Assembly: GCA_964617355.1 (NCBI GenBank)
Contig: CAZTXP010000005.1
Location: 29,243-93,242, forward strand
DNA: 64,000 nt
From: CAZTDU01 sp964617355
GTDB taxonomy: Bacteria > Pseudomonadota > Gammaproteobacteria > Burkholderiales > SG8-39
Direction of reading: 5' to 3'
The notes under the pieces were generated by a model, which was given only the letters and a program-made list of their open reading frames with translations, was not told the origin of the DNA and made no database searches. Position 1 is the first letter of the stretch; each line of letters starts with the position of its first letter. The position numbers and the translations under genes were made by a program. Of the stretch, positions 28,504-36,970 are shown piece after piece.

Positions 28504-29328
28504 GTGCCCGGAACCCTCCACGTCGTCGCCACGCCGATCGGCAACCTCGCCGACCTGAGCCCGCGCGCCGTCGAGGTGCTGAAGGCGGCCGCGACTATCG
28601 CCTGCGAGGACACGCGCACCTCGCAAGTGCTGCTGTCACGGCACGGCATCCGCGGCCGGCTCGTCGCGCTGCACGAGCACAACGAGCGCGAGGCCTCCGC
28701 CGCACTGGTCGAGGCACTGCGCGAGGGCGCGTCGATCGCGCTGGTCAGCGACGCCGGCACGCCGGGCATGTCGGACCCAGGCGCGAGGTTCGTCGAGGCG
28801 GCCCACGCCGCTGGCGTGACGGTGGTCGCGGTACCCGGGCCGAACGCCGCGGCGGCCGCATGGTCGGCCGCCGGATTCCTCTCGGACCGCTTCCTCTTCG
28901 CCGGCTTCCTGCCCTCGAGCGCGGCGGCGCGACGCAAGGCGATCGCGTCGCTCGACCCGGAAGTCCCCGTAATCCTCTACGAGGCGCCGCACCGGGTGCG
29001 CGAGACGGTCGCGGACCTCGCCGACCGCTTCGGCGCCGCGCGCGAGATTGTTGTGGCACGGGAGCTCACCAAGAAGTTCGAGGAAATCGCCCGCATGCCG
29101 CTCGGCGCGGCACCGGCGTGGATCGACGCCGACCCACATCGCCAGCAGGGCGAGTTCGTGCTGGTGCTCGGTCCCGGCGCGCCGGCGGGCGGCGACGCGG
29201 ACGGCGAACGCGTGCTCGGCATCCTGCTCGAGTCCCTGCCGGCCAGCGAGGCCGCGCGCCTTGCCGCCCGCATCACCGGCGCGTCGAAGAACGCGCTCTA
29301 CCGGCTCGCGCTCGCGTCGAGGAAGTAG
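28504..29328 (+). CDS. rsmI: 16S rRNA (cytidine-1402-2'-O)-methyltransferase
   Basis: The 274-residue SAM-dependent enzyme methylates the ribose of C1402 in the ribosomal P site. Family motifs are VVATPIGNLADLSPRA near the N-terminus, CEDTRTS, VSDAGTPGMSDPG, and YEAPHR. There is no ATG; GTG 28504 gives a typical MPGTLHVVATP start, with TTG 28498 as the alternative, and neither has a clear ribosome site. It is divergent from yraN and followed eight bases later by pyrC. Confidence 0.93.
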   Translation: MPGTLHVVATPIGNLADLSPRAVEVLKAAATIACEDTRTSQVLLSRHGIRGRLVALHEHNEREASAALVEALREGASIALVSDAGTPGMSDPGARFVEAAHAAGVTVVAVPGPNAAAAAWSAAGFLSDRFLFAGFLPSSAAARRKAIASLDPEVPVILYEAPHRVRETVADLADRFGAAREIVVARELTKKFEEIARMPLGAAPAWIDADPHRQQGEFVLVLGPGAPAGGDADGERVLGILLESLPASEAARLAARITGASKNALYRLALASRK

Positions 29329-29336
29329 AATTTCGC

Positions 29337-30368
29337 ATGGACCGACTGACCCTCATCAAGCCCGACGACTGGCACCTGCACCTGCGCGACGGCGCCGCGC
29401 TCGAAGCGGTGCTGCCCGCGACGGCGCGCGCCTTCCAGCGCGCGATCGTGATGCCGAACCTGAAGCCCCCGGTGCGCACCACGCAGCAGGCGATGCACTA
29501 TCGCGAGCGCATCCTCGGCGCGCTGCCGGAAGGTTCGGACTTCGAGCCGCTGATGACGCTCTATCTCACCGACGACACGCCGCCCGAGGAGATCTCGCGC
29601 GCGAAACTGTCCGGCTGCGTCAAGGCGCTGAAGCTCTATCCCGCGGGCGCGACGACCAACTCGGACGAGGGCGTGACGCGCATCTCGCGCTGCTTCCACA
29701 CCCTCGAGCGCATGGAGGAACTCGGCGTGCCGCTGCTGGTGCACGGCGAGGTCACGGACCCGGCGATCGACGTGTTCGACCGCGAGAAGGCGTTCATCGA
29801 CGAGGTGCTCGCGCCGCTGATGGCGCGCTTCACCGGGCTGAAGGTGGTGTTCGAGCACATCACCACCCGCGACGCGGTGCAGTACGTCGAGGTCACCGGG
29901 CCCAATGTCGGCGCGACGATCACGCCGCACCACCTGCTGATGAACCGCAACGCGCTCTTCCAGGGCGGCATCCGCCCGCACCTCTACTGCCTGCCGGTGT
30001 TGAAGCGCGAGGAGCACCGCGAGGCGCTGGTCGAGGCGGCGACCTCCGGCAACCCGAAGTTCTTCCTCGGCACCGACAGCGCGCCGCACGCGCAGCACAC
30101 CAAGGAAGCGGCCTGCGGCTGCGCCGGCGTCTACAACGCGCACGCCGCGATCGAGCTCTACGCCGTGGCCTTCGAGGAAGCCGGCGCGCTCGACAAGCTG
30201 GAGGGCTTCGCCAGCCTGCACGGCGCGGACTTCTACGGCCTGCCGCGCAACGCGTCCCGGATCACGCTGGTGCGCGAATCCTGGACCGTGCCCGATTCCT
30301 ACGGGTTCGGCGAGCACGCGCTGGTGCCGCTGCGCGCCGGCGAGACCGTCCCCTGGAAGCTCGCCTAG
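29337..30368 (+). CDS. pyrC: Dihydroorotase
   Basis: The 343-residue zinc amidohydrolase closes carbamoyl-aspartate to dihydroorotate in pyrimidine synthesis. Metal ligands can be placed by comparison with E. coli PyrC: H13 and H15 (HLHLRD), carbamylated K99 (ALKLYPAG), H136 (LLVHGE), H174 (FEHITT) and D247 (GTDSAPH). Length is standard. The stop lies directly before a pair of 21-bp direct repeats. Confidence 0.97.
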   Translation: MDRLTLIKPDDWHLHLRDGAALEAVLPATARAFQRAIVMPNLKPPVRTTQQAMHYRERILGALPEGSDFEPLMTLYLTDDTPPEEISRAKLSGCVKALKLYPAGATTNSDEGVTRISRCFHTLERMEELGVPLLVHGEVTDPAIDVFDREKAFIDEVLAPLMARFTGLKVVFEHITTRDAVQYVEVTGPNVGATITPHHLLMNRNALFQGGIRPHLYCLPVLKREEHREALVEAATSGNPKFFLGTDSAPHAQHTKEAACGCAGVYNAHAAIELYAVAFEEAGALDKLEGFASLHGADFYGLPRNASRITLVRESWTVPDSYGFGEHALVPLRAGETVPWKLA

Positions 30369-30419
30369 CGCGATCGATAGCGATTGCGCGCCTTGCTCCG
30401 CGATCGATAGCGATTGCGC
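30369..30419 (+). repeat. Two perfect 21-bp direct repeats between pyrC and the DUF3025 gene
   Basis: Positions 30369-30389 and 30399-30419 are identical and 30 bases apart. The first begins right after the pyrC stop; the second covers the TTG start of the next gene. Each copy contains overlapping GCGATCG and AGCGATT parts. They could be protein binding sites or a recent duplication. Confidence 0.75.
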
Positions 30420-31091
30420 TCCTTCCTGGCGCATCCGGCGTACGACGCAGTGCGGCCGTGGCATGCGCGGCTGCGAACGGGGACGCGCGACGAATTGAAC
30501 GCGCTCGCCGAGGAGGCCGGCGTGGTCACCGCCAGTGGCCGGCCGGTCCGCTTCATCGAGCCGTCGAAGTCCGACCCGTACTACGAGATCCACGTCTTCG
30601 AGACCGGATGCGTGCACACACGTGCGGACAACTGGCACGACCTCTTCAACGCGCTGGTATGGCTGGCCTTCCCGCGTGCGAAGGCGCGCATCAACGCACT
30701 GCACGCCGCCACGATCCCTCTTGAAGGAGGCCGGCGCGGGCCCTTGCGCGACCTGCTGACGATCTTCGACGAGGGCGGCGCGGTGCGGACGCCGACGCGC
30801 ACGCTCGTCTTCGGCCACGCCACGATGGAGCAGGCGCTGAAGCCGTGGCCGGGCATCGCCTGCAAGGTCCTTCCGGTCGATTCGGACGTCGAACTCGACG
30901 ATGGCATCGCGCGCGCGATCGCCGCGCTCGCGCCGCACGGCTCGCCGAAGTCGTTGCGCACGCACCCGCTATTTCGCGAACTGCCGGGATGGCTGCCGGG
31001 GTACACTGCCCTCCAAGGAGTCGGCCGGGCAGTCGCTGTCCCGCAAGGGGCAGAGGAAAGTCCGGGCTCCACAGGGCAGGATGCGGGCTAA
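30414..31091 (+). CDS. DUF3025 protein whose 3' end overlaps rnpB
   Basis: The 225-residue product carries the family core: YYEIHVFETGCVHTRADNWHD, then FNALVWLAFPRAKARINALHA and a FDEGGA segment. Its function is unknown in any organism I can recall. An in-frame TAG (30408-30410) puts the start at TTG 30414, inside the second direct repeat. The last 25 or so codons (31017-31091) are read from the 5' end of RNase P RNA, so the C-terminal tail is either dispensable or has been rewritten by rnpB. Confidence 0.72.
   Translation: MRSFLAHPAYDAVRPWHARLRTGTRDELNALAEEAGVVTASGRPVRFIEPSKSDPYYEIHVFETGCVHTRADNWHDLFNALVWLAFPRAKARINALHAATIPLEGGRRGPLRDLLTIFDEGGAVRTPTRTLVFGHATMEQALKPWPGIACKVLPVDSDVELDDGIARAIAALAPHGSPKSLRTHPLFRELPGWLPGYTALQGVGRAVAVPQGAEESPGSTGQDAG
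31002..31007 (+). promoter_or_regulatory. Candidate -10 element of rnpB
   Basis: TACACT lies ten bases before the predicted 5' end of rnpB, the right distance for a sigma-70 start. It lies inside the DUF3025 coding region, and no clear -35 was seen. Confidence 0.4.
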
Positions 31092-31329
31092 CGACCCGGC
31101 GTGGCGACACGACGAACAGGGCCACAGAGACGAGTCGCGCTCCGCAAGGGGCGCGGGTGAAACGCGGCAACCTCCATCCGGAGCAACACCAAATAGGCAA
31201 GCGCCTGAGGCCGGCTCGGCCGAGCTTGCGGGTAGGTGGCACGAGCCGCAGGGCAACTTGCGGCCCAGAGGAATGGCTGCCGGGGGGGCTTGCTCCCCGC
31301 ACAGAACCCGGCTTACAGGCCGACTCCCC
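31017..31329 (+). ncRNA. rnpB: RNase P RNA, bacterial type A
   Basis: The catalytic RNA that trims tRNA 5' leaders is recognised by its conserved blocks in order: GAGGAAAGTCCGGGCTCC, GGGTGAAACGCGGCAACC, CAACACCAAATAGGCAAGC, TAGGTGGCACGAGCCGC, AGAGGAATGGCTGCC and ACAGAACCCGGCTTAC. Helix P1 pairs 31017-31026 with 31318-31327, which sets both ends. At about 313 bases it is shorter than the E. coli RNA; the P3 region is the most obviously reduced part. The 5' end lies inside the DUF3025 gene. Confidence 0.96.
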
Positions 31330-31371
31330 CTCGCCTTCGGCGTGCACTATGGCGCGCGTTTGACAATTTCT

Positions 31372-31401
31372 TTGCAATTCCAAGCCGGATAGAAGGATAA
31401 T
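31372..31401 (+). promoter_or_regulatory. Promoter of the HD-domain gene
   Basis: TTGCAA (31372-31377), an 18-base spacer and GATAAT (31396-31401) form a good sigma-70 promoter. A GGGAGGAG ribosome site (31414-31421) follows, eight bases before the GTG at 31430. The gap after rnpB has no recognisable T-tract terminator. Confidence 0.5.
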
Positions 31402-31429
31402 TCTTTCCCGAAAGGGAGGAGCCCGGACG

Positions 31430-32377
31430 GTGCAACACCGCCTCAACCAGAACGACGTCACCAACCGCGTCAACGTCGAAGACGCGGCGCAGGTGCGCGA
31501 TGCCGTCGTCGGCATCTACGCGTCGCGCTATCCCGGGGTCGACCTCACCCCGATGGCTCGGGCCTTCGACGACGTGCACGCGATGTTCCTAGGCCAGTAC
31601 CCCGGATACCTGCCCTGCGACACGCTGTACCACGACCTGCGGCACACCCTCGACATGACGCTGGCAATGGCGCGCATCGTCGATGGCCATGACCGAGTCC
31701 ACGCGGCGCCATCGCGCATCGGTGCGCGACGCGCGATGCTCGGCGTGGTGATCGCGCTGCTGCACGACTCCGGCTACCTGAAGCGCGCCTCGGAGGCGAA
31801 CGTCGAGAACGGCGCCGCCTTCACCAAGGTGCACGTATCGCGCAGCGCGGACTTCCTGCTGAAGTACCTGCCGACCATCGGCTACGCGAACGAGGCGGCG
31901 ATCGCGGCGCAGCTCGTGCACTTCACCGGCTACGAGCTCGACATCGACGACATCGCGGTCTCGGACCCGCTCGATCGCGTGCTCGGCTGCATGGTCGGCA
32001 CCGCCGACCTGATCGGCCAGATGTCCGATCGCATGTACCTCGAGAAGTGCCGCGATTTCCTGTACAGCGAATTCGTCGTCGGCGGGATCGCGCGCGAGCG
32101 CCTGCCCGACGGGCGCGAGGTGGTGCGCTACAGTTCTCCGGAAGACCTGATCTACAAGACGCCGGGATTCTGCGAATACGTCGCCAAGGACCGCATCCAC
32201 CGCAAGCTCGGCGGCATGGATCGCTTCGCGCAGGCGCACTTCGACGGCGCCGATCACTACGCCACCGAGATCGAGCACAACCTCGCCTACTTGCGGCAGG
32301 CCATCGAGGGCGGCGACCTCGCCCGCTTGCGCCGCGCCTGCTACTCGCTGTCGGTCCGCACGCGCCAGGCCGCCTGA
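31430..32377 (+). CDS. HD-domain phosphohydrolase, phosphodiesterase-like
   Basis: The 315-residue product has an HD-superfamily metal site: H in YHDLRH (near residue 68), the HD pair in LLHDSGY (near 112), then HVSRSADFL, LVHFTGYE and TADLIGQMSD supplying further histidines and an aspartate. The YHxxxH spacing recalls class I cyclic-nucleotide phosphodiesterases (YHNxxHA). The substrate is unknown; a nucleotide or second-messenger phosphodiester is the reasonable guess. No signal peptide or membrane segment. The GTG start is set by a strong ribosome site. Confidence 0.75.
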   Translation: MQHRLNQNDVTNRVNVEDAAQVRDAVVGIYASRYPGVDLTPMARAFDDVHAMFLGQYPGYLPCDTLYHDLRHTLDMTLAMARIVDGHDRVHAAPSRIGARRAMLGVVIALLHDSGYLKRASEANVENGAAFTKVHVSRSADFLLKYLPTIGYANEAAIAAQLVHFTGYELDIDDIAVSDPLDRVLGCMVGTADLIGQMSDRMYLEKCRDFLYSEFVVGGIARERLPDGREVVRYSSPEDLIYKTPGFCEYVAKDRIHRKLGGMDRFAQAHFDGADHYATEIEHNLAYLRQAIEGGDLARLRRACYSLSVRTRQAA

Positions 32378-32477
32378 CCCGGGTCGACCGGGAATTTTTC
32401 ACGTTTTGCGGCAGAATCCGGCGCTTAGGCGCTGAATTCGCTTGCCTTTCACCATCCACGCATGGCACAAAGGCGGC

Positions 32478-32951
32478 ATGACAGTTCTTCACAAACTGGC
32501 CCCGACCGATGTCCCGCGCCACGCCGGCGGGGCGCTGAAGGTACCGAGGGCGATCGGCGGCGCGGCGCCCGCGCTCTTTCGCCTGCTATCGGACAGCGCG
32601 CTCAACCGGGCCGCCCTGGATGTCTGCGGGGCGGCGATCGCGATCGTCGATGCATCGGAACTGTCGCATCCGCTGGTGTATGTGAACGCGGCATTCGCGG
32701 CGCTCGCGCGCCGGGAGCACGCGCAGTGCGTCGGTCGATCGATGATCCCGTTGCTCGTCATCGACGCGACGGCAATCGCCGGGTGGCTGCCGGCGGGCGG
32801 GGACCGCTCCCGCGTCGAATTCGACCTGTGGCGCGGCGACGGATCGTCGTTGCGCGTGGAAGGCGTCGCCGGGGAGGTTCGCGGGACACGCGGCCAGCGC
32901 ACGCACTGGGTACTGACCTTCAACGACCTGGAGCAGTTCGGCCGGCGCTAG
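32478..32951 (+). CDS. Small stand-alone PAS-domain protein
   Basis: The 157-residue product is essentially one PAS domain from about residue 45: CGAAIAIVDASELSHPLVYVNAAFAALAR, then CVGRSM, and a final WVLTFNDL strand. There is no output domain, so it would have to signal by binding a partner; the HD protein encoded 100 bases upstream is one candidate. The stop sits in a 20-bp palindrome. Confidence 0.7.
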   Translation: MTVLHKLAPTDVPRHAGGALKVPRAIGGAAPALFRLLSDSALNRAALDVCGAAIAIVDASELSHPLVYVNAAFAALARREHAQCVGRSMIPLLVIDATAIAGWLPAGGDRSRVEFDLWRGDGSSLRVEGVAGEVRGTRGQRTHWVLTFNDLEQFGRR

Positions 32952-32959
32952 CGCCGGCC
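32940..32959. terminator. Perfect 20-bp GC palindrome between convergent PAS and dctM genes
   Basis: The palindrome contains the TAG of the PAS gene and ends 13 bases before the dctM stop codon. It could form a strong hairpin on either transcript, but lacks a T-tract. Confidence 0.4.
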
Positions 32960-32972
32960 TCGCCCCACCGGT

Positions 32973-34991
32973 TCAGCGGCCGTACAGCACGCTCGGCAGC
33001 CAGAGGCCGATCTGCGGCCAGATATAGAGCAGTACCAGCGCCACCACCTGGATGCCCATGAACGGCATCATTCCGGCGAAGATCTGGTTCAGCGTCACGT
33101 GGGGCGGGGACACACCCTTCAGGTAGAACGCAGCCATCGCCACCGGCGGCGAAAGGAAGGCGGTCTGCAGGTTGAGCGCCACGAGCAAGCCGAAGAACAG
33201 CGGGTCGATGCCGAACTTCGGCAAGAGCGGAATGAAGATCGGCATGAAGATGACGATGATCTCGGTCCACTCGAGCGGCCAGCCGAGGATGAAGATGATG
33301 AACTGCGCGAGGATCATGAACTGGATCGGCGTGAGCCCGAGCGACAGCACCCACTTCTCCACCAGTTCCTGCCCGCCCAGCAGCGCAAACGCGGCCGAGA
33401 ATATCGACGAACCGACGAACAGCCAGCACACCATCGCGCTCGTCTTGGCGGTGAGGAAGGACGAATCCTTCACGATCGCGCCCAGTTCGCGCACCGTCGC
33501 CATCGCGGGCCCGGCGCCGCCGCGGGTCGCCTCGCCGCGCAGGTAAGCGATGTAGCGATAGGCGCCCGCCAGCAGGAAGCCGCCGAAGGCGCCGACGGCC
33601 GCCGCTTCGGTGGGCGTGGAAAGGCCGAAGACGATCGACCCAAGCACCGCCACGATCAGCAGCGCCAGCGGGAAGAACGATCCCAGCAGCATCTTGAAGA
33701 TCTCGAGCCGCTCCCAGGTCCAGAACGCGTACAGGACGGCGAGGAAGGCGGCGAACCCGGCCAGCACTCCCCAATACCAGCCGGGAGCAGGCACGCGCTC
33801 GGCCGGCGCGGCCGCGGCTACGGCCGGAGGCGTCTTCGCGGCCGCCGGCGCAGGTTCGGCCACCTTGGGCGGATCGGTGGCCGGGGGCGCAGAGAGCTCC
33901 TGCGGCTTTTCTTCTTCGTCCTTGGGTTCCGCCAATCCGGTGGAGGCTTCGGCCGGCTCGGCGAGCCCGCCCGGCGTCGCTTCCTGACGAACGTCGACCG
34001 AGGCCGCCGCGCCGGATTCCTCGAGCCCCGCCGCGCTGTCCTTGGCTACGGGCGCGGTGACGCTTGCGTAGACCATCGAAAGGATCAGCGCGACCACCAG
34101 GGCCGGCAGCAGGGTCGCCACCAGCTGCCAGATCGCGGCGCGGCGCGACACCCCGGGTACGGACCAGCCGCGCAGGAGGCCGACGAGGGCGTTGCGCCCC
34201 CGCGACGCGAGCGCCTGCGATACCGCCGGCAGCACGACGCGTCGCTCGTTCTCGGGCAAGGGTGGCATCCACGCCGGCTTGATCTTGGCGAGCACGATCA
34301 CGTAGCCGACATAGAGTCCCGCCAGCATGATGCCGGGAAAGAACGCACCCGCGTACAGCTGCACGACCGACACGCCCGCCGTGGCGCCATAGACGATGAG
34401 CAGGACCGACGGCGGAATCAGGATGCCCAGGCACCCGCCCGCCGTGATCGCGCCGGCCGAGATCTTGATGTTGTACCCGGCGCGCAGCATCGCGGGCATC
34501 GCGAGCAGGCCCATCAGCGTCACCACGGCGCCGACGATGCCGGTTGCGGTGGCGAAGATCGCGCAAGTGACGATCGTGGCGACCGCGAGCGAGCCGGGGA
34601 CCCGCGCCATGGCGAGATGCAGGCTCTTGAACAGCTTCTCGATCAGCGCGGCGCGCTCCACGAGGTAGCCCATGAACACGAACAGCGGGATCGCGATCAG
34701 CACGTCGTTCGACATCACCGCATAGGCGCGCTGCACCATCAGGTCGAGCACCTGCCGGTTGGCGAGATCCGGGTTCACGCTGCGGTAGGCGAGCCAGGCG
34801 AAGAACACGCCCATGCCCATCAGGGTGAACGCGGTCGGGAAGCCGAGCATGATGGCGACCACCACCAGCGACAGCATCAGCAGGCCGAGGTGGCCGTTCG
34901 TCAGGCTGCCCCAGGGCGTGAAGATCGCCGTCACGGCGATGATCAGGCCCATCAGGCTGAACCCGAACCACAGCTCCTTGCGGATCTTCAC
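32973..34991 (-). CDS. dctM: TRAP transporter large permease subunit with a long internal insertion
   Basis: The DctM family (ion-transporter superfamily) forms the transport channel of TRAP systems and is normally about 425 residues; this one is 672. The first half (to about residue 240) and last half (from about 425) match DctM, with GFPTAFTLMG, GGCLGILIPPS and STPTEAAAVGAFGG. Between them lie an extra membrane segment, a Pro/Ala/Glu-rich stretch (about 312-402) and another membrane segment. The start is GTG 34991, overlapping the dctQ stop as GTGA. The extra residues are in frame with no sign of a frameshift. Confidence 0.9.
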   Translation of the reverse strand: MKIRKELWFGFSLMGLIIAVTAIFTPWGSLTNGHLGLLMLSLVVVAIMLGFPTAFTLMGMGVFFAWLAYRSVNPDLANRQVLDLMVQRAYAVMSNDVLIAIPLFVFMGYLVERAALIEKLFKSLHLAMARVPGSLAVATIVTCAIFATATGIVGAVVTLMGLLAMPAMLRAGYNIKISAGAITAGGCLGILIPPSVLLIVYGATAGVSVVQLYAGAFFPGIMLAGLYVGYVIVLAKIKPAWMPPLPENERRVVLPAVSQALASRGRNALVGLLRGWSVPGVSRRAAIWQLVATLLPALVVALILSMVYASVTAPVAKDSAAGLEESGAAASVDVRQEATPGGLAEPAEASTGLAEPKDEEEKPQELSAPPATDPPKVAEPAPAAAKTPPAVAAAAPAERVPAPGWYWGVLAGFAAFLAVLYAFWTWERLEIFKMLLGSFFPLALLIVAVLGSIVFGLSTPTEAAAVGAFGGFLLAGAYRYIAYLRGEATRGGAGPAMATVRELGAIVKDSSFLTAKTSAMVCWLFVGSSIFSAAFALLGGQELVEKWVLSLGLTPIQFMILAQFIIFILGWPLEWTEIIVIFMPIFIPLLPKFGIDPLFFGLLVALNLQTAFLSPPVAMAAFYLKGVSPPHVTLNQIFAGMMPFMGIQVVALVLLYIWPQIGLWLPSVLYGR

Positions 34992-35584
34992 GAGCGGCCC
35001 CCGCCCTGGCCCGCGTCGTTCGCGTGCACCATCTCCTTCAGCTTGTCGACGTCGACTTCCTCGACGTCCTCCTCGCGCGACGGCCACGCGCCGTCGCGGA
35101 TGCAGATCGCGCAGCGCACGATCTCCACCACGCCCTGCGCGAGCAGGAACGCACCCGCCAGCGGGATGATGGTCTTGAACGGGTAGATCGGCGGCCCGTC
35201 GGCCGTGACGTTGGAATGCTCGTTGATGCGCCAGGAGTCGGCGGCGTAGAAATATCCGGCGTAGGTGAGCGCGATCACGCCCGGCACGAAGAAGAGGAGA
35301 TACAGGATCAGGTCCAGCGTCGCCTGCGTGCGCGGCTGGAAGAACCCGTAGAGCACGTCGCCGCGGACGTGGCCGTTCTTGGAAAGCGTGTAGGCCCCGG
35401 CCATCATGAACAGCGTGCCGTAGAGCATGATCATGGCGTCGAAGGCCCAGGCGTGCGGCGCATCGAGCACGTAGCGGGAGAAGACCTCCCAGGAGATCAG
35501 CAGCGTCAGCGCGACGATCAGCCACGAGAACGCGTGCCCGACCCAGGTGCTGACCTTGTCGACGGCAATCAGGATCTTCTGCAT
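34988..35584 (-). CDS. dctQ: TRAP transporter small membrane subunit
   Basis: The 198-residue product has four predicted membrane segments, with SWEVFSRYVLDAPHAWAFD near residue 35, typical of DctQ. It associates with DctM in the inner membrane. The C-terminal tail is long and charged (EEDVEEVDVDKLKE). ATG 35584 was chosen over a longer form that would run into the intergenic hairpin. The gene lies between dctP and dctM in the usual order. Confidence 0.92.
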   Translation of the reverse strand: MQKILIAVDKVSTWVGHAFSWLIVALTLLISWEVFSRYVLDAPHAWAFDAMIMLYGTLFMMAGAYTLSKNGHVRGDVLYGFFQPRTQATLDLILYLLFFVPGVIALTYAGYFYAADSWRINEHSNVTADGPPIYPFKTIIPLAGAFLLAQGVVEIVRCAICIRDGAWPSREEDVEEVDVDKLKEMVHANDAGQGGGRS

Positions 35585-35637
35585 GGTCGCGGAATTCTCC
35601 CCGATGAGGCTTGCGTCAGGCTGAACGCGGGCCGCCG

Positions 35638-35676
35638 AAAACAAGACAGCCATCCGGCGCGTGCCGGATGGCTGTC
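35638..35676 (-). terminator. Strong hairpin terminator or attenuator between dctP and dctQ
   Basis: A perfect 14-bp stem (35645-35658 with 35663-35676) around a GCGT loop is followed on the minus strand by TTGTTTTC. It would allow some read-through to dctQM, giving more binding protein than membrane subunits, as is common for binding-protein transporters. Confidence 0.8.
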
Positions 35677-35690
35677 CGGTGCGACTGCGG

Positions 35691-36851
35691 TTACTTCTTC
35701 GCGCCCTTGTCGGCAGCCGGGGCGGCGGCCGGCTTGCCGAAGTAGTGGTTGTAGGCCATGCGCCGGTTGACGTTGGTGTCGAGGTCCCAGCGCACCGCGC
35801 GCGCGGCGAACGCCTTCTGCGACGCCTCGATCTCCTTGAAGAGCGCGTTGCCCTCGCCTTTCTTGGTGGCCGCCTGGTCGTAGGCCGTCAGCTGGCGCTG
35901 CAGGAGCGAATCCGGCGTCTTGTAGAACTTCACCTTGTCCTTGGTCTGCAGCTCGATGTAGTCCTTCGAGTAGCGGTCCACCGCCTTCCAGGACATGTCG
36001 GCCGACGCGGCCTCGACCGCGTTCTCGATGATCGCCTTCATCTTCGCCGGCAGCGCGTCGTACTTGGTCTTGTTGAACATGATCTCGAACTGCTCGGCGT
36101 TCTGGTGGAAGCTCTGCAGCATGCAGACCTTCGAGACGTCGGCGAAGCCGAGGATGCGGTCCGAGGTGGCGTTGTTGAACTCGGCGGCGTCCAGCAGTCC
36201 GCGGTCCATCGCCGGCACGATCTCGCCGCCCGGCAGCGCGTTCACGGCGGCCCCGAGGCCGGTGAACACGTCGATCGAGATGCCGACCGTGCGGAACTTC
36301 AGGCCCTTGAAGTCCTCCGGCTTGGTGACCGGCTTCTTGAACCAGCCCAGCGGCTGCGTCGGCATCGGCCCGTACGGGAACGACACCACGTTCGCGCCGA
36401 TCGACGCATAGAGCTTGTTCAGCAGCTCGCGGCCGCCGCCGTACTTGTGCCACGCGAGCATCATGTTCGCGTCCATGCCGAAGGCCGGGCCCGAGCCCCA
36501 CAGCGCGAGGGCGTTCTGCTTGCCGTAGTGGTACACGAGCACGCCGTGGCCGCCGTCGAGCGTGCCCTTGGTCACCGCGTCGAGCAGGCCGAAGGCCGGG
36601 ACGACCGCGCCGGCCGGCAGCACCTCGATCTTGAGGTCGCCGCCGGTCATGTCGTTCACCTTCTTCGCGAAGTCGTTCGCGTACTCGTGGAAGATGTCCT
36701 TCGCCGGCCAGGTGCTCTGCCACTTCATCGAGATCGGGCCCTGCGCCTTGGCGATCATCGGGAATCCGAGCGTCGCCGCGCCGGCGGTTGCCGCCGCCGC
36801 GCCGGACAGGAACTTGCGGCGCGAGGCCACGGTCTGGTCGTTCTTGTTCAT
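35691..36851 (-). CDS. dctP: TRAP transporter periplasmic substrate-binding protein (DctP, COG4663 type)
   Basis: The 386-residue protein carries a twin-arginine signal (SRRKFLS, 10-16; likely cleavage AKA36). The mature part matches the keto-acid/chloroaromatic branch of DctP proteins: WPAKDIFHEYANDF, LWGSGPAFGMD, FRTVGISIDVFTGLGAAVNALPGGE and AAEFNNATSD. A conserved Arg (in KFRTVG) usually holds the substrate carboxylate. A 2-oxo acid or related organic acid is the likely substrate, but this cannot be fixed. GGAGGAG precedes the start. Confidence 0.92.
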   Translation of the reverse strand: MNKNDQTVASRRKFLSGAAAATAGAATLGFPMIAKAQGPISMKWQSTWPAKDIFHEYANDFAKKVNDMTGGDLKIEVLPAGAVVPAFGLLDAVTKGTLDGGHGVLVYHYGKQNALALWGSGPAFGMDANMMLAWHKYGGGRELLNKLYASIGANVVSFPYGPMPTQPLGWFKKPVTKPEDFKGLKFRTVGISIDVFTGLGAAVNALPGGEIVPAMDRGLLDAAEFNNATSDRILGFADVSKVCMLQSFHQNAEQFEIMFNKTKYDALPAKMKAIIENAVEAASADMSWKAVDRYSKDYIELQTKDKVKFYKTPDSLLQRQLTAYDQAATKKGEGNALFKEIEASQKAFAARAVRWDLDTNVNRRMAYNHYFGKPAAAPAADKGAKK

Positions 36852-36927
36852 GGGGTTTCTCCTCCTCGTGGATGGGACGCCGCGTGGCGAATCCGAGCCG
36901 CGCACAACGCAAGCGCAAAGCTAACGG

Positions 36928-36956
36928 ATTCTAGGGGTGGGGCATTCCACGGGCAA
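36928..36956 (-). promoter_or_regulatory. Promoter of dctPQM
   Basis: On the minus strand TTGCCC (36951-36956), a 17-base spacer and TAGAAT (36928-36933) form a sigma-70-like promoter about 77 bases before the dctP ATG. Confidence 0.5.
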
Positions 36957-36970
36957 GCCGGGCACGGCCC

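Noticed and set aside
32973..35525. An 850-codon reading of the TRAP large subunit
   Set aside because: The first 178 codons shadow dctQ. The GTG at 34991, overlapping the dctQ stop, is the natural start.
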